A stretch of DNA of 64,000 nt from Pseudomonas sp. GV085 (GCF_003050925.1 NZ_QAOV01000003.1:372001-436000), one strand, 5' to 3'; positions 45,995 through 57,243 are shown, counted from the first letter of the stretch. Notes: generated by a model from the letters alone, not told the origin. Program-made: numbers and translations.

Positions 45995-48433
45995 ATGCCT
46001 GATCCTGTTGCTGCCAGCTTGCGTCTAGCGCCCGAAGCGCTGACCCGTCCGTTTTCCGCTGAACAGTTCAGCTTCTCTACCACCAATGATCTGGAGCCCT
46101 TTCGCGGTGTGCTTGGCCAGGAACGTGCGGTCGAAGCCTTGCAGTTCGGTGTGGCCATGCCACGCCCCGGTTACAACGTATTCGTCATGGGCGAACCCGG
46201 CACTGGCCGGTTTTCGTTCGTCAAACGCTATCTCAAGGCCGAAGGCAAGCGCCTGCAGACTCCGGCGGACTGGGTCTACGTCAACAATTTCGATGAGCCG
46301 CGCGAGCCGCGTGCACTGGAGCTGCCATCGGGCAGCGCCGGTGCCTTCATCGGTGACATCAACGGCTTGATCGACAACCTGCTGGCGACGTTTCCGGCAG
46401 TCTTCGAGCATCCGTCCTACCAGCAGAAAAAAAGCAGCATCGACCGCGCCTTCAACCAGCGCTATGACAAGGCCCTGGACATCATCGAGCGTCTGGCGCT
46501 GGAAAAGGACGTCGCGCTGTACCGCGACGCCAGCAATATTGCATTTACCCCGATGGGCGACGGCAAGGCGTTGGACGAAGCTGAATTCGCCCAGTTGCCG
46601 GAAGCCGAACGCGAGCGCTTCCACGAGGATATTTCGGTACTGGAGGAGCGCCTGAACGAAGAGCTCGCCAGCCTGCCGCAATGGAAGCGCGAGTCGAGTA
46701 ATCAACTGCGTCACCTCAACGAAGAAACCATCACCCTGGCCTTGCAGCCGTTGTTGTCGCCGTTGTCGGAGAAGTACGCCGAGAACGCCGCGGTGTGCGG
46801 TTATCTGCAAGCGATGCAGGTGTATTTGCTCAAGACTGTGGTCGAACAGCTGGTAGACGACAGCAAAATCGATGCCGTCGCCCGCAAGTTGCTGGAAGAG
46901 CAATACGCGCCGAGCCTGGTGGTCGGTCATGCGGCCAGCGGCGGTGCGCCGGTGGTGTTCGAGCCGCACCCGACCTACGAAAACCTCTTCGGTCGCATTG
47001 AATACAGCACCGATCAGGGCGCGCTGTACACCACCTACCGCCAACTGCGGCCGGGTGCCTTGCACCGGGCCAATGGCGGTTTCCTGATCCTTGAAGCGGA
47101 CAAGATGCTCAGCGAACCGTTCGTGTGGGATGCGCTCAAACGCGCCCTGCAATCGCGCAAGCTGAAAATGGAATCGCCGCTGGGTGAGCTGGGCCGTCTG
47201 GCCACCGTGACCCTGACACCGCAACACATTCCGTTGCAGGTCAAGGTCGTCATCATCGGTGCCCGTCAGCTGTATTACACGCTGCAAGACCTCGATCCGG
47301 ACTTCCAGGAAATGTTCCGCGTCCTGGTGGATTTCGACGAAGACATCCCGATGGTCGACGAGAGCCTGGAGCAGTTCGCCCAGTTGCTCAAAACCCGTAC
47401 TTCCGAAGAAGGCATGGCGCCGCTGACCGCCGATGCGGTGGCGCGCCTGGCGACTTACAGTGCGCGTCTGGCCGAGCACCAGGGGCGCTTGTCGGCGCGT
47501 ATCGGTGACTTGTTCCAACTGGTCAGCGAGGCGGATTTCATCCGCCATCTGGCCGGCGATGAAATGACCGACGCCGGGCACATTGAACGGGCACTCAAAG
47601 CCAAGGCCACGCGGACCGGGCGGGTTTCGGCGCGGATTCTCGACGACATGCTGGCCGGGATCATCCTGATCGACACTGCGGGCGCGGCGGTCGGCAAGTG
47701 CAACGGCCTGACCGTGCTGGAAGTCGGCGATTCGGCCTTTGGTATTCCGGCGCGGATTTCCGCTACGGTGTACCCGGGCGGCAGCGGCATTGTCGACATC
47801 GAGCGCGAGGTCAACCTCGGCCAGCCGATCCACTCCAAAGGCGTGATGATCCTTACCGGTTATCTGGGCAGTCGTTACGCCCAGGAGTTTCCGCTGGCGA
47901 TTTCCGCGAGTATCGCCCTGGAGCAATCCTACGGTTATGTCGATGGCGACAGTGCTTCCCTGGGCGAGGCCTGCACCCTGATCTCGGCTTTGTCGAAAAC
48001 CCCGCTCAAGCAGTGCTTTGCCATCACAGGTTCCATCAACCAGTTCGGCGAAGTGCAGGCGGTCGGTGGAGTCAACGAGAAGATCGAGGGCTTCTTCCGT
48101 CTGTGCGAGGCCCGCGGGTTGACCGGCGAGCAGGGGGCAATCATTCCTCACGCCAACGTCGCCACGCTGATGCTCGACGAGAAGGTGCTGGCGGCGGTAC
48201 GTGCGGGGCAATTCCATGTCTACGCGGTCCGTCAGGCCGACGAAGCCTTGAGTTTGCTGGTTGGCGAGCCAGCCGGCGAGCCGGACGAGAATGGCGAATT
48301 CCCTGAAGGCAGCGTGAACGCGCGGGTCGTGGAGCGTCTGCGGGTTATCGCGGAAATGATCAGTGACGATGATCTGAAAGAGACCGAGAAGGAGTTGGCG
48401 CTAGAGGCTTTGGCGCAAACCAAACCGGCTTGA
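45995..48433 (+). CDS. asrA: Lon-like ATP-dependent protease AsrA
   Basis: 812 residues, without the N-terminal Lon domain. The AAA module has a changed Walker A, GEPGTGR (66-72), with arginine for lysine. The protease domain has the catalytic dyad Ser653 (DGDSAS) and Lys696 (NEKIEGF), 43 residues apart as in Lon. It resembles P. aeruginosa AsrA, a protease induced by aminoglycosides, but this link is from memory. Monocistronic, preceded by GGAAG and followed by a REP doublet. Confidence 0.85.
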   Translation: MPDPVAASLRLAPEALTRPFSAEQFSFSTTNDLEPFRGVLGQERAVEALQFGVAMPRPGYNVFVMGEPGTGRFSFVKRYLKAEGKRLQTPADWVYVNNFDEPREPRALELPSGSAGAFIGDINGLIDNLLATFPAVFEHPSYQQKKSSIDRAFNQRYDKALDIIERLALEKDVALYRDASNIAFTPMGDGKALDEAEFAQLPEAERERFHEDISVLEERLNEELASLPQWKRESSNQLRHLNEETITLALQPLLSPLSEKYAENAAVCGYLQAMQVYLLKTVVEQLVDDSKIDAVARKLLEEQYAPSLVVGHAASGGAPVVFEPHPTYENLFGRIEYSTDQGALYTTYRQLRPGALHRANGGFLILEADKMLSEPFVWDALKRALQSRKLKMESPLGELGRLATVTLTPQHIPLQVKVVIIGARQLYYTLQDLDPDFQEMFRVLVDFDEDIPMVDESLEQFAQLLKTRTSEEGMAPLTADAVARLATYSARLAEHQGRLSARIGDLFQLVSEADFIRHLAGDEMTDAGHIERALKAKATRTGRVSARILDDMLAGIILIDTAGAAVGKCNGLTVLEVGDSAFGIPARISATVYPGGSGIVDIEREVNLGQPIHSKGVMILTGYLGSRYAQEFPLAISASIALEQSYGYVDGDSASLGEACTLISALSKTPLKQCFAITGSINQFGEVQAVGGVNEKIEGFFRLCEARGLTGEQGAIIPHANVATLMLDEKVLAAVRAGQFHVYAVRQADEALSLLVGEPAGEPDENGEFPEGSVNARVVERLRVIAEMISDDDLKETEKELALEALAQTKPA

Positions 48434-48462
48434 TATCTGTTTGAGTCTGGCTCGCCTCGGTA

Positions 48463-48553
48463 CTGTGGGAGCGAGCCTGCTCGCGAAGAGGGACTGACAT
48501 TCAACTCATGTGTTGGCTGAAGGTCCGCTATCGCGAGCAGGCTCGCTCCCACA
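48463..48553. repeat. REP doublet
   Basis: CTGTGGGAGCGAGCCTGC to the complementary GCAGGCTCGCTCCCACA around a spacer with CAACTCATGTGTTGGC, in a 322-bp gap between asrA and the next gene that holds no other feature. Confidence 0.8.
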
Positions 48554-48756
48554 TTTTGTTTGGGGTGAATGGTAAAAAAGCGTCGTCAGAATGACGTCAA
48601 TATTCGTGCTGTGACCATTCGGCGCCTTTCGGTCTTGCCTCGGCCTGCAAGCCAGACTTTTCTTCTATTCTCAGCTCAGGGATGTCGACAGTAATCACAG
48701 GATCGAAACAGCCTTCACATGGGGGCTGAATACCGGATCTACCGAGGGTCGCCGCC

Positions 48757-49098
48757 ATGTCGCGCAACCTCTGCCTCACCCGTCAATGCCTGGGCCTTGA
48801 GACCCGTATCGAATGTGCCATCCGTCCGTTGGCGGGAGATACGGGCATGTGGACTCTGCTGTTCGCCGCCGGAATGGCCGGTGAACAACCTTCTGCCATC
48901 AAGGCCCAAGGCCCGTTTCACGGTCCGTTCGTCGCTGAATCAATCCTCGACACCATCGTTGAAAGCCTGACCTTGCACGGCTACGAGTTGGCCGACGATC
49001 CGCAAATCTGGTGCCTGCACCTGCAAGCCCAACTGCGGGAAATCAACGGTGGTCGCTGCCGAAACATGGGCGGCTTCGAGTTTCACCCCGAGCACTGA
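48757..49098 (+). CDS. Conserved hypothetical protein
   Basis: 113 residues (MSRNLCLTRQCLGLETRIECAIRPLAGDTGMWTL...). No domain recognised. It has five cysteines (CLTRQC near the start, EC, WC, RC) and a mixed alpha/beta pattern with a central hydrophobic stretch WTLLFAAGMAG; a cytoplasmic small protein is likely. It converges on the lipoprotein gene with a 6-bp gap. Confidence 0.55.
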   Translation: MSRNLCLTRQCLGLETRIECAIRPLAGDTGMWTLLFAAGMAGEQPSAIKAQGPFHGPFVAESILDTIVESLTLHGYELADDPQIWCLHLQAQLREINGGRCRNMGGFEFHPEH

Positions 49099-49104
49099 TT
49101 CGCA

Positions 49105-50934
49105 CTATTGATCAAGGCGCGTCATGTCGGCCTTGTCGAGTTTAACCTCGAAACCATACTGCACGGTGGCGAGGTCAGTGCGCTGATAGGTTTCCAGGCG
49201 TGTAGGCTGTCCGTAGAAGTAATGCACGACAAACTGTGCCGGCCCTTGTGCGCCCGAACCATGGCTGACCGATAGAATCTCCTTCAAGTAATTGCCGGTG
49301 TCGTCCTTGGCGAAAAAACTCCAGTCCTGGGCGGGAAACTTCTTCAAGTCAACCACCAGAGCATTGGCTTTAAGCTCGAGGCCTTTGGGTAGTTGGCGGG
49401 CATCGACGGTTTTTTGCTCGACGGTGGCCAGGAACAGCGGCATCGAGCCCACCGCATAGGCCGGCGTTTGCGCAAACAGATTCAGATCGTAGGTAATGGT
49501 GCCGCGCAGGGGGTCGATCTGGTAGGCCTCGGGCGGCAACTCGATCGGCTCGTCGCGTTTGCCACTCGCGTCTTCGGTAAAGAAACTCACCGGACTTTCA
49601 CCGGGGTTGAACGATGTGCCGAGCAGTTCATCGTTGAAGCTGCGCAGATGCGTGAATTCGATTCGCGCAGCACTGGGGTCGTCGACCGACTGACTGATGC
49701 TGACGTTCTTTTTCAGTTGATCCTTGCTCAGCGTTGCCCCTTTGAGCCAACCGGGCGCCTGGTCGTCATAGACCACCACGGGCAGGTTCAAGGGCTGGAT
49801 GGTCTTGTCCGTGGTCTGGGCATCGAAGTGCCGGACCGGCAGGTCGAGGCTCTTGCGGGTGACCGTGACGGCGGAAAAATCCAGCATGCTGACTTCGAGG
49901 GTTTCGATCGTCCCGTTGAAGTACACCTTCGAATAATGTCGAGCCTGCTGTTTCTCAAAGTTGCGCTGTTCTTCGTCGAGCTGTTTTTCCAGGGCCTCGC
50001 TCCAGCTTTTTTGCTGCTGCATCTTGGCCAGCTGCTGCTGATAGAACGCAATCTGTACCGCGGTTTCGTTGATTGAGCCGGCGCGCGAGATGAATTGCCC
50101 GGTGCTGTCCGTGGCCTGGACGATCAGCGGGTTCAGCGGTGTTTCTCTGACTTCGGGGGCTAGCGGCGCGCTGTTGTTGTATTCGATTTCCGCGTAATTG
50201 TTCGTCAATGTGAGCAGGGTGACGCTCAGATTGTCATTGGTGCGGGTCTGGCCTACGTCCTTTTTCGTCAGGTCGAAGCTGTAGAGACGGCGTGGCGCGA
50301 TGACCTCTACTTTGCCCAGCAGGCTCACCGGTTGCGGTTGCTGCTTTCTGTCGACGTCGAGGCCTTCGATGAAGGGGTAGGCCACAGTCAGGTCATCGGG
50401 GTTGGTCAGGTTGGAACTCGATGGGCTGAGTTGAATGCCGGGGTCGGTTTCTGACCATTCCGGCTGGAATGGGATCACTCGTTTATTACTTAGTGTGACC
50501 GACTGCCATTCCAGGCCATGGGGAAACAGAAACGCGGCAGGAACGCTGAAAGTGAAGGGGAACACCGGTTGCAGATCGGTCAGGTAGTCGGAACTGGAGT
50601 CCTTTTGCAGCACGAACAACCCGTTGATGTAGGTGTCGACCAGGGCCTGAGGGGTCGGGTAGTGCTTGAGCATGGCGAGGGCGTCTTCGCCGTATTCGGT
50701 TTCCACCAGTTTACTGTCGAGCTTGAGTTGCGCGCGCTCGAGCAGCAGCAGTGAGCCGCCCAGCTCCGACACGGCATCCTTGAGCTTTGGATCCTGGATG
50801 GCGTCCAGCGACTTTTCGAATTGCGCGGTTTTTTCTTCGAGGCTGACCTGGCGTTTTTCATCGCTGGGCGAGCAGCCGCTTAGAAGCAGCGCCATGCAAA
50901 ATCCGGCACTCGTCAAAGGCAATCGCACATCCAT
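49105..50934 (-). CDS. Large lipoprotein of unknown function
   Basis: 609 residues from MDVRLPLTSAGFCMALLLSGCSPSDEK; GGAAGA lies upstream. The lipobox LSGC (lipidated Cys21) followed by Ser suggests outer-membrane sorting. An acidic helix (about 27-60) precedes beta-rich repeats with no recognised enzyme motif; a segment near 300-350 is a coiled coil rich in Gln and Glu (AFYQQQLAKMQQQKSW). No close family is recognised. Codon use is like that of the neighbours. It stands alone, divergent from yqhA. Confidence 0.7.
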   Translation of the reverse strand: MDVRLPLTSAGFCMALLLSGCSPSDEKRQVSLEEKTAQFEKSLDAIQDPKLKDAVSELGGSLLLLERAQLKLDSKLVETEYGEDALAMLKHYPTPQALVDTYINGLFVLQKDSSSDYLTDLQPVFPFTFSVPAAFLFPHGLEWQSVTLSNKRVIPFQPEWSETDPGIQLSPSSSNLTNPDDLTVAYPFIEGLDVDRKQQPQPVSLLGKVEVIAPRRLYSFDLTKKDVGQTRTNDNLSVTLLTLTNNYAEIEYNNSAPLAPEVRETPLNPLIVQATDSTGQFISRAGSINETAVQIAFYQQQLAKMQQQKSWSEALEKQLDEEQRNFEKQQARHYSKVYFNGTIETLEVSMLDFSAVTVTRKSLDLPVRHFDAQTTDKTIQPLNLPVVVYDDQAPGWLKGATLSKDQLKKNVSISQSVDDPSAARIEFTHLRSFNDELLGTSFNPGESPVSFFTEDASGKRDEPIELPPEAYQIDPLRGTITYDLNLFAQTPAYAVGSMPLFLATVEQKTVDARQLPKGLELKANALVVDLKKFPAQDWSFFAKDDTGNYLKEILSVSHGSGAQGPAQFVVHYFYGQPTRLETYQRTDLATVQYGFEVKLDKADMTRLDQ

Positions 50935-51104
50935 TTCCAGTCTTCCTGTCCGATATCGCTGAGCGGTCAATGATTTGGACACTAGCAGAAAAACTTTGAT
51001 ACACAGGCGCAGGTGGCGGATTTTTCGACGGTTTCTGGCTACTTCTGGGTATAGACGGGCGGCTGGTATACTCGCCGCCATTTTCAGCCCACATGTGAGA
51101 TTTA

Positions 51105-51593
51105 ATGGAACGCTTTATCGAAAATACAATGTACGCCTCGCGCTGGCTGCTGGCGCCGATCTATTTCGGCCTGTCCCTCGGGTTGCTGGCGCTGGCGCTG
51201 AAATTCTTCCAGGAAGTCTCCCACGTCATCCCGAACGTGTTTTCGATGGCCGAATCGGACTTGATCCTGGTGCTGTTGTCGCTGATCGACATGGCGCTGG
51301 TGGGCGGTTTGCTGGTGATGGTGATGATTTCCGGCTACGAGAACTTCGTCTCGCAGCTGGACATCGACGACTCCAAGGAAAAGCTCAACTGGCTGGGCAC
51401 CATGGACTCTTCGTCGCTGAAAATGAAGGTGGCGGCGTCGATCGTGGCCATTTCGTCGATTCACCTGCTGCGCATCTTCATGGACGCCAAGAACGTCGAT
51501 CCTGAACATCTGCAGTGGTACGTGATCATCCACATGACCTTCGTGGTTTCGGCATTCGCCATGGGTTACCTGGATAAACTCACCAAGCACTGA
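51105..51593 (+). CDS. yqhA: UPF0114 family membrane protein YqhA
   Basis: 162 residues with four membrane helices (about 15-35, 52-75, 105-125, 137-155); the start [27 protein letters not shown] is constant in UPF0114. Function is unknown; a small-molecule channel has been suggested for relatives. Confidence 0.9.
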   Translation: MERFIENTMYASRWLLAPIYFGLSLGLLALALKFFQEVSHVIPNVFSMAESDLILVLLSLIDMALVGGLLVMVMISGYENFVSQLDIDDSKEKLNWLGTMDSSSLKMKVAASIVAISSIHLLRIFMDAKNVDPEHLQWYVIIHMTFVVSAFAMGYLDKLTKH

Positions 51594-51610
51594 TCCACAC
51601 CGGCTCCCTT

Positions 51611-51704
51611 TGTGGCGAGCGAGCTTGCTCGCGCTGGGCTGCGAAGCGGCCCCAAAAAAGCGGGATCGCTTCGCAATCCAGCGCGAGCAAGCTCCCTCGC
51701 CACA
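51611..51704. repeat. REP doublet, GGCGAGCGAGC type
   Basis: TGTGGCGAGCGAGCTTGCTC and its near complement, with additional pairing CGCTGGGCTGCGAAGC/GCTTCGCAATCCAGCG inside. Confidence 0.8.
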
Positions 51705-51809
51705 ACTTCCTGCGATAACAGACAAACGGTCTGGCCAGTGGCTTGTGCTTTGATGCGCCGAGGCCTATCCATGTAAGTATGTTGGCTCGCCACTGCGTGA
51801 GGTGCGTTC

Positions 51810-52100
51810 ATGACCCTGAATGAGTTGAATGCGTATGCCATCGCCGGAAAGGTCGATGAGCTGAACCTGATCTCCATGGAGGGGGGCATTTACCTGCTGG
51901 AAGCACGGATGCATGGCGCGGCGTACCCCCTGAGCGATACGCACGGCCATATGATGAGCCTGCGTTCGGTGGAGCATGCCCGTGATGTGCTGCGCTCCTT
52001 TCCCAAGTTGCACTTCAACCTTGTGCACACGGTCGTGCATGACGAAATGTGCGGGCTGGTTGCCGACGTGGAAGAAAACCTGAAGGTGCCGATCGCCTGA
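51810..52100 (+). CDS. Small conserved protein, DUF6482-like
   Basis: 96 residues (MTLNELNAYAIAGKVDELNLISMEGGIYLLEARMHG...). The mixed strand/helix pattern and HGHMMSLRSVEHARDVLRSF segment look like the small DUF6482 proteins common in Pseudomonas. No signal or membrane segment. Function unknown. It is followed by the FKBP gene in the same direction, 121 bp on. Confidence 0.6.
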   Translation: MTLNELNAYAIAGKVDELNLISMEGGIYLLEARMHGAAYPLSDTHGHMMSLRSVEHARDVLRSFPKLHFNLVHTVVHDEMCGLVADVEENLKVPIA

Positions 52101-52221
52101 CGCCCCTCATCAATGGCATGACATCTGTGCTAGTCTGCTGGCCCTTTTGGTTCCGGGCGCTCCGGGACGCGCTGTGCACGCATGGCAAGTTCCCGAGCCG
52201 TCCGCACAGCGGAGCAGTGTC

Positions 52222-52839
52222 ATGTCCGAAGTAAATCTGTCCACCGACGAAACCCGCGTCAGCTACGGTATTGGCCGTCAGTTGGGCGACCAACTGCGCG
52301 ACAACCCGCCACCGGGCGTCAGCCTGGACGCGATCCTGGCTGGCCTGACCGACGCATTCGCCGGCAAGCCAAGCCGTGTGGGTCAGGAAGAAATGTCCGC
52401 CAGCTTCAAAGTCATCCGCGAAATCATGCAGGCCGAAGCTGCTGCCAAGGCTGAAGCGGCTGCTGGCGAAGGCCTGGCCTTCCTGGCTGAAAACGCCAAG
52501 CGTGAAGGCATCACCACTCTGGCTTCCGGCTTGCAGTTCGAAGTGTTGACTGCCGGTGAAGGCGCCAAGCCATCCCGTGAAGACACCGTGCGTACTCACT
52601 ACCACGGCACTTTGATCAACGGCACCGTGTTCGACAGTTCCTACGATCGTGGAGAGCCTGCAGAATTCCCGGTTGGCGGCGTGATCGCCGGCTGGACCGA
52701 AGCCCTGCAACTGATGAACGCTGGCAGCAAATGGCGCCTGTACGTGCCGAGCGAACTGGCATACGGCGCTCAAGGCGTTGGCAGCATCCCGCCGCACAGC
52801 GTACTGGTATTCGACGTCGAACTGCTCGACGTTCTGTAA
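52222..52839 (+). CDS. fklB: FKBP-type peptidyl-prolyl isomerase, FklB-like
   Basis: 205 residues from MSEVNLSTDETRVSYGIGRQLGDQL; GGAGC upstream. The N-terminal dimerisation helices (about 5-80) precede an FKBP domain (about 105-205) with VRTHYHGTLINGTVFDSSYDRGEPAEFPVGGVIAGW and ending VLVFDVELLDVL. No signal peptide, so a cytoplasmic foldase like FKBP22. Confidence 0.9.
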   Translation: MSEVNLSTDETRVSYGIGRQLGDQLRDNPPPGVSLDAILAGLTDAFAGKPSRVGQEEMSASFKVIREIMQAEAAAKAEAAAGEGLAFLAENAKREGITTLASGLQFEVLTAGEGAKPSREDTVRTHYHGTLINGTVFDSSYDRGEPAEFPVGGVIAGWTEALQLMNAGSKWRLYVPSELAYGAQGVGSIPPHSVLVFDVELLDVL

Positions 52840-52855
52840 TACCCGCTGATTACCT

Positions 52856-52956
52856 TGTAGGAGCGAGCCTGCTCGCGATGGGCGTTAACGATAACGCTGC
52901 CATCCTGAATGAACGCGGTGTCTTCCAGTTCTTCGCGAGCAAGCTCGCTCCTACAG
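52856..52956. repeat. REPIN doublet with nested inner hairpin
   Basis: Arms TGTAGGAGCGAGCCTGCTCG and its complement. Spacer contains CGTTAACGATAACGC and ATCCTGAAT, in register with the spacers at 4349, 29157 (inverted) and 53856. Confidence 0.85.
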
Positions 52957-52972
52957 TGTTTTGCAGTGTCTC

Positions 52973-53230
52973 TCATGGATGAAACTTGTCATTGAGATCC
53001 GTCGTCGGGCGCAACGCCCGGGCATAGCAGAACAGAAACAGGTTACGCACCAGTTCCTTGAGCACCACCGGCTCGCTGGAGCTCAGGCCATTGAGGTCAA
53101 GATCACCCTGGTCTTGCAGTTCGTTCAAGGCTTCTTCTTCAAGCACCGCACAGACTTCCCCGGTTTCCCGATGCAGGATCCTGAGGTAAGGGTGTGGTCG
53201 GTCCAGCCAGGCATCGATCAGATAAGTCAT
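52973..53230 (-). CDS. Small conserved protein
   Basis: 85 residues from MTYLIDAWLDRPHPYLRIL; a good GGAGATGAG precedes. It is acidic, with a beta hairpin (LRILHRETGEVCAVLEEE) and a C-terminal helix (LKELVRNLFLFCYARAL). I recall the equivalent locus in P. aeruginosa (near PA4570) as an uncharacterised protein. Function unknown. Confidence 0.65.
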   Translation of the reverse strand: MTYLIDAWLDRPHPYLRILHRETGEVCAVLEEEALNELQDQGDLDLNGLSSSEPVVLKELVRNLFLFCYARALRPTTDLNDKFHP

Positions 53231-53437
53231 GGTTCTCATCTCCATTGAAGGTTTTATGAGAATAATTCTTATTCACCAAATAGCAAGAGCCTATTGGCGG
53301 TTTGCGCTTTTTTCCAGGTAAAGATTGCGTCAGGTCAAAAACGACTGGCGTCTGGCTATTGCGAGGATTGACTGGGTGAAGCGGGGGGAGGGTGAGGCGC
53401 CATCCCGCGGCCGGGCGCGGGATGGAAGACAGCAGGT

Positions 53438-53779
53438 TCAGACTTTCCTGACGAACTCGGACTTGAGTTTCATCGGGCCGATGCCGTCGATCTTGCAATC
53501 GATGTCGTGATCGCCGTCGCACAGGCGGATGTTCTTGACCTTGGTGCCGACCTTGACCACCAAAGACGTACCCTTGACCTTGAGGTCCTTGATCACGGTG
53601 ATGGTGTCACCGTCCTGCAGGACATTGCCGACCGAGTCCTTTTTCACGGCGTCATCGGACGCTGCTTCGGTTTCACCGCTGGCGGACCATTCGTGGGCGC
53701 ACTCGGGGCAGATCAGCTGTGCGCCGTCTTCATAGGTGTATTCGGAATTGCATTTTGGGCAGGGTGGCAGCGTGCTCAC
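53438..53779 (-). CDS. yjdM: PhnA/YjdM-family zinc-ribbon protein
   Basis: 113 residues. The N-terminal zinc ribbon (Cys7, Cys10, Cys24, Cys27) is followed by the PhnA domain (about 45-113; VQDxDxVxVxKDLKVKG pattern: [31 protein letters not shown]). Despite the name PhnA, the protein is not known to act in phosphonate use; YjdM is linked to mutagenesis and stress. Monocistronic. Confidence 0.88.
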   Translation of the reverse strand: MSTLPPCPKCNSEYTYEDGAQLICPECAHEWSASGETEAASDDAVKKDSVGNVLQDGDTITVIKDLKVKGTSLVVKVGTKVKNIRLCDGDHDIDCKIDGIGPMKLKSEFVRKV

Positions 53780-53855
53780 TAAGGCTCCTTGGATTCAGGA
53801 TCGCTAAAAAGCGCACATTATATAGGGTTTTAAGCGGGAGGGGGTGCTGCAACTC

Positions 53856-53957
53856 CTGTAGGAGCGAGCTTGCTCGCGAAGGTCGTCAACGATAACGCGT
53901 GCTTCCTGAATGGACACGGGGTCATTGAGTTCTTCGCGAGCAAGCTCGCTCCTACAG
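53856..53957. repeat. REPIN doublet with nested inner hairpin
   Basis: Arms CTGTAGGAGCGAGCTTGC and complement; spacer with CGTCAACGATAACGCGTGC and CCTGAAT. It is the best match to the inverted copy at 29157. Confidence 0.85.
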
Positions 53958-53964
53958 TTGTTCC

Positions 53965-54933
53965 TCAGTGCGTGCGGGCGACCGCGAACTCACTCAGTTC
54001 AACCAGTGCATCGCGGTACTCGCTGGCAGGCAGCGTTTCGAGGCACTTGATCGCGCGGGCCACATAATCGCGGGCCAGTTGCGCGGTGTACTCCAGCGAG
54101 CCCGAGGCTTCCACGGCTTCGCGGATGCTTTCCAGATCTTCGATTCCGCCTTTCTGGATCGCCTTGCGCACCAGGGCGGCCTGCTCTGGTGTCCCTTCAC
54201 GCATGGTGTAGATCAGCGGCAGGGTCGGCTTGCCTTCGGCCAGATCGTCACCGACGTTCTTGCCCAGGGTTTCGGCGTCGCCTTTGTAGTCCAGCAGGTC
54301 GTCGACCAGCTGGAAGGCCACCCCCAGGTGATCCCCGAATGTACGCAGGGCTTCGGCCTGTTCCGGCGTGGCTTCGCACAGGGCGGCAGCACTGTGGGTC
54401 GAGGCTTCGAAGAGCATCGCGGTCTTGCCGCGGATGACTTCCATGTAGGTTTCTTCGGTGGTGCTGGCGTCACGAACCTTCGAAAGCTGCAACACTTCGC
54501 CTTCAGCGATGATGCGCGTGGCCTGCGAAAGGATCTTCATCACCGGCATCGAGCCCAGCTCGACCATCATTTCGAACGAGCGCGAATACAGGAAGTCACC
54601 GACCAGCACGCTTGGCGCGTTGCCCCACATGGCGTTGGCGGTCGAGCGGCCACGGCGCATGCCGGACATGTCGACAACATCGTCATGCAGCAGGGTGGCG
54701 GTGTGCAGAAACTCGATGGTCGCGGCCAGCAGGCGCAGGTCATCGCCTTCGCGACCCAGGGCCTTGCCACACAGCAGCACCAATAAAGGACGCAGGCGTT
54801 TGCCGCCAGCCGAGGTGATGTAATCGCCGATTTTCGATACAAGCGGCACGCGCGAAGTCAGCTGCTTCTTGATGATGCCGTCGACGGCGCTAAAATCGTC
54901 CGCCACCGCGCGGTAGAAAGCTTGGGGTTGCAT
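53965..54933 (-). CDS. ispB: Polyprenyl (octaprenyl/nonaprenyl) diphosphate synthase
   Basis: 322 residues. Both aspartate-rich motifs are intact: HDDVVD (Asp84, Asp85, Asp88) and [19 protein letters not shown] (about 43-50) binds the allylic substrate. It makes the ubiquinone side chain; Pseudomonas usually has Q-9. It is divergent from rplU, as in most gammaproteobacteria. Confidence 0.93.
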   Translation of the reverse strand: MQPQAFYRAVADDFSAVDGIIKKQLTSRVPLVSKIGDYITSAGGKRLRPLLVLLCGKALGREGDDLRLLAATIEFLHTATLLHDDVVDMSGMRRGRSTANAMWGNAPSVLVGDFLYSRSFEMMVELGSMPVMKILSQATRIIAEGEVLQLSKVRDASTTEETYMEVIRGKTAMLFEASTHSAAALCEATPEQAEALRTFGDHLGVAFQLVDDLLDYKGDAETLGKNVGDDLAEGKPTLPLIYTMREGTPEQAALVRKAIQKGGIEDLESIREAVEASGSLEYTAQLARDYVARAIKCLETLPASEYRDALVELSEFAVARTH

Positions 54934-55012
54934 CAGCGACAGTCGCTCCAGAAGGGTTGCGCGGCATGCTAGGACCCACGTCCGGGCCTGTCAAGGCGCG
55001 ATGGACGGCCCC

Positions 55013-55041
55013 TTGCAAGGGACTCGTGGCTTGCGTACAAT
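55013..55041 (+). promoter_or_regulatory. Sigma-70 promoter of rplU-rpmA
   Basis: TTGCAA, a 17-bp spacer, and TACAAT, 132 bp before the rplU start. Confidence 0.65.
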
Positions 55042-55172
55042 CGCGCACCCTGAACTTCCTGGGCAGCACCTGCCTTACGCAATTGCAAGCGGGCCTCCAG
55101 CCCCATGCAGCCATGCCAGCCAATACCTCTTCTTATAAAGAGCTGGGTGAGCAGGATTATCGGAGAAATACC

Positions 55173-55487
55173 ATGTCTTATGCAGTAATCGTTACTGGCG
55201 GCAAGCAGTACAAAGTCGCCCCAGGTGAATACCTGAAGATCGAAAAACTGGAAATCGCTACCGGCGAATCCGTTACCTTTGATCGCGTTCTGTTGGTTGC
55301 CAATGGTGACGACGTGAATATCGGCGCTCCAGTTGTTGCTGGCGCTACCGTTGTGGCTGAAGTGATCTCCCAAGGTCGTCACGATAAAGTCCGCATCATC
55401 AAGTTCCGTCGTCGTAAGCACCACATGAAGCGTATGGGCCACCGCCAGTGGTACACCGAGATCAAAATCACCGGTATTCAGGCTTAA
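55173..55487 (+). CDS. rplU: Ribosomal protein bL21
   Basis: 104 residues from [28 protein letters not shown] precedes. The C-terminal [25 protein letters not shown] is the conserved rRNA-binding end. Cotranscribed with rpmA 35 bp downstream. Confidence 0.96.
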   Translation: MSYAVIVTGGKQYKVAPGEYLKIEKLEIATGESVTFDRVLLVANGDDVNIGAPVVAGATVVAEVISQGRHDKVRIIKFRRRKHHMKRMGHRQWYTEIKITGIQA

Positions 55488-55522
55488 TTTCAGCCTAATT
55501 CCTCACTAGGAGAATTGAACTC

Positions 55523-55780
55523 ATGGCACACAAAAAAGCTGGTGGTAGTACCCGTAACGGTCGCGACTCAGAAGCCAAACGCCTTGGCGTGAAGATGTAT
55601 GGCGGCCAGGCTATCAAAGCAGGCAACATCATCGTGCGTCAGCGCGGCACCCAATTCCACGCTGGCTACGGCGTTGGCATGGGTAAAGATCACACCCTCT
55701 TCGCTAAAGTCGAAGGCGTGATCAAGTTCGAAGTAAAAGGCGCCTTCGGTCGTCGTTACGTGAGCGTAGTCGCGGCTTAA
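55523..55780 (+). CDS. rpmA: Ribosomal protein bL27
   Basis: 85 residues starting [24 protein letters not shown], the flexible N-terminal arm that reaches the peptidyl-transferase centre. No cleavable leader of the Firmicute type. AGGAG upstream. Confidence 0.97.
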   Translation: MAHKKAGGSTRNGRDSEAKRLGVKMYGGQAIKAGNIIVRQRGTQFHAGYGVGMGKDHTLFAKVEGVIKFEVKGAFGRRYVSVVAA

Positions 55781-55795
55781 TTGCGCGATCGCTGG

Positions 55796-55825
55796 AAAAG
55801 CCCTGTCTTGCGACGGGGCTTTTTC
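55796..55825 (+). terminator. Terminator of rplU-rpmA
   Basis: AAAAGCCCTGTC-TTGC-GACGGGGCTTTTT, 12-bp stem with one G-T pair, 16 bp after the stop. Confidence 0.9.
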
Positions 55826-55936
55826 GTTTGTGGGGTGAGTCTCTTGCAAAGCTGTTTGTATGGGCTGTTGGCGTACGATGTAGGTGTCGTGGTTTAGGGT
55901 CGCTGCGCTCATTTTTGCAAGAGTCTTATGTCTTGA

Positions 55937-57199
<1,263 letters not shown>

Positions 57200-57219
57200 T
57201 TCGTTGCGATAAACTTAAG

Positions 57220-57243
57220 CGCCGCTCAATCGAGCGGCGTTTT
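57220..57243 (+). terminator. Terminator of obgE
   Basis: CGCCGCTC-AATC-GAGCGGCG followed by TTTT, 20 bp after the stop. Confidence 0.85.

Noticed and set aside
46025..48217. Long open frame opposite asrA (730 codons)
   Set aside because: Antisense to a protease with an intact dyad; composition is non-protein-like.
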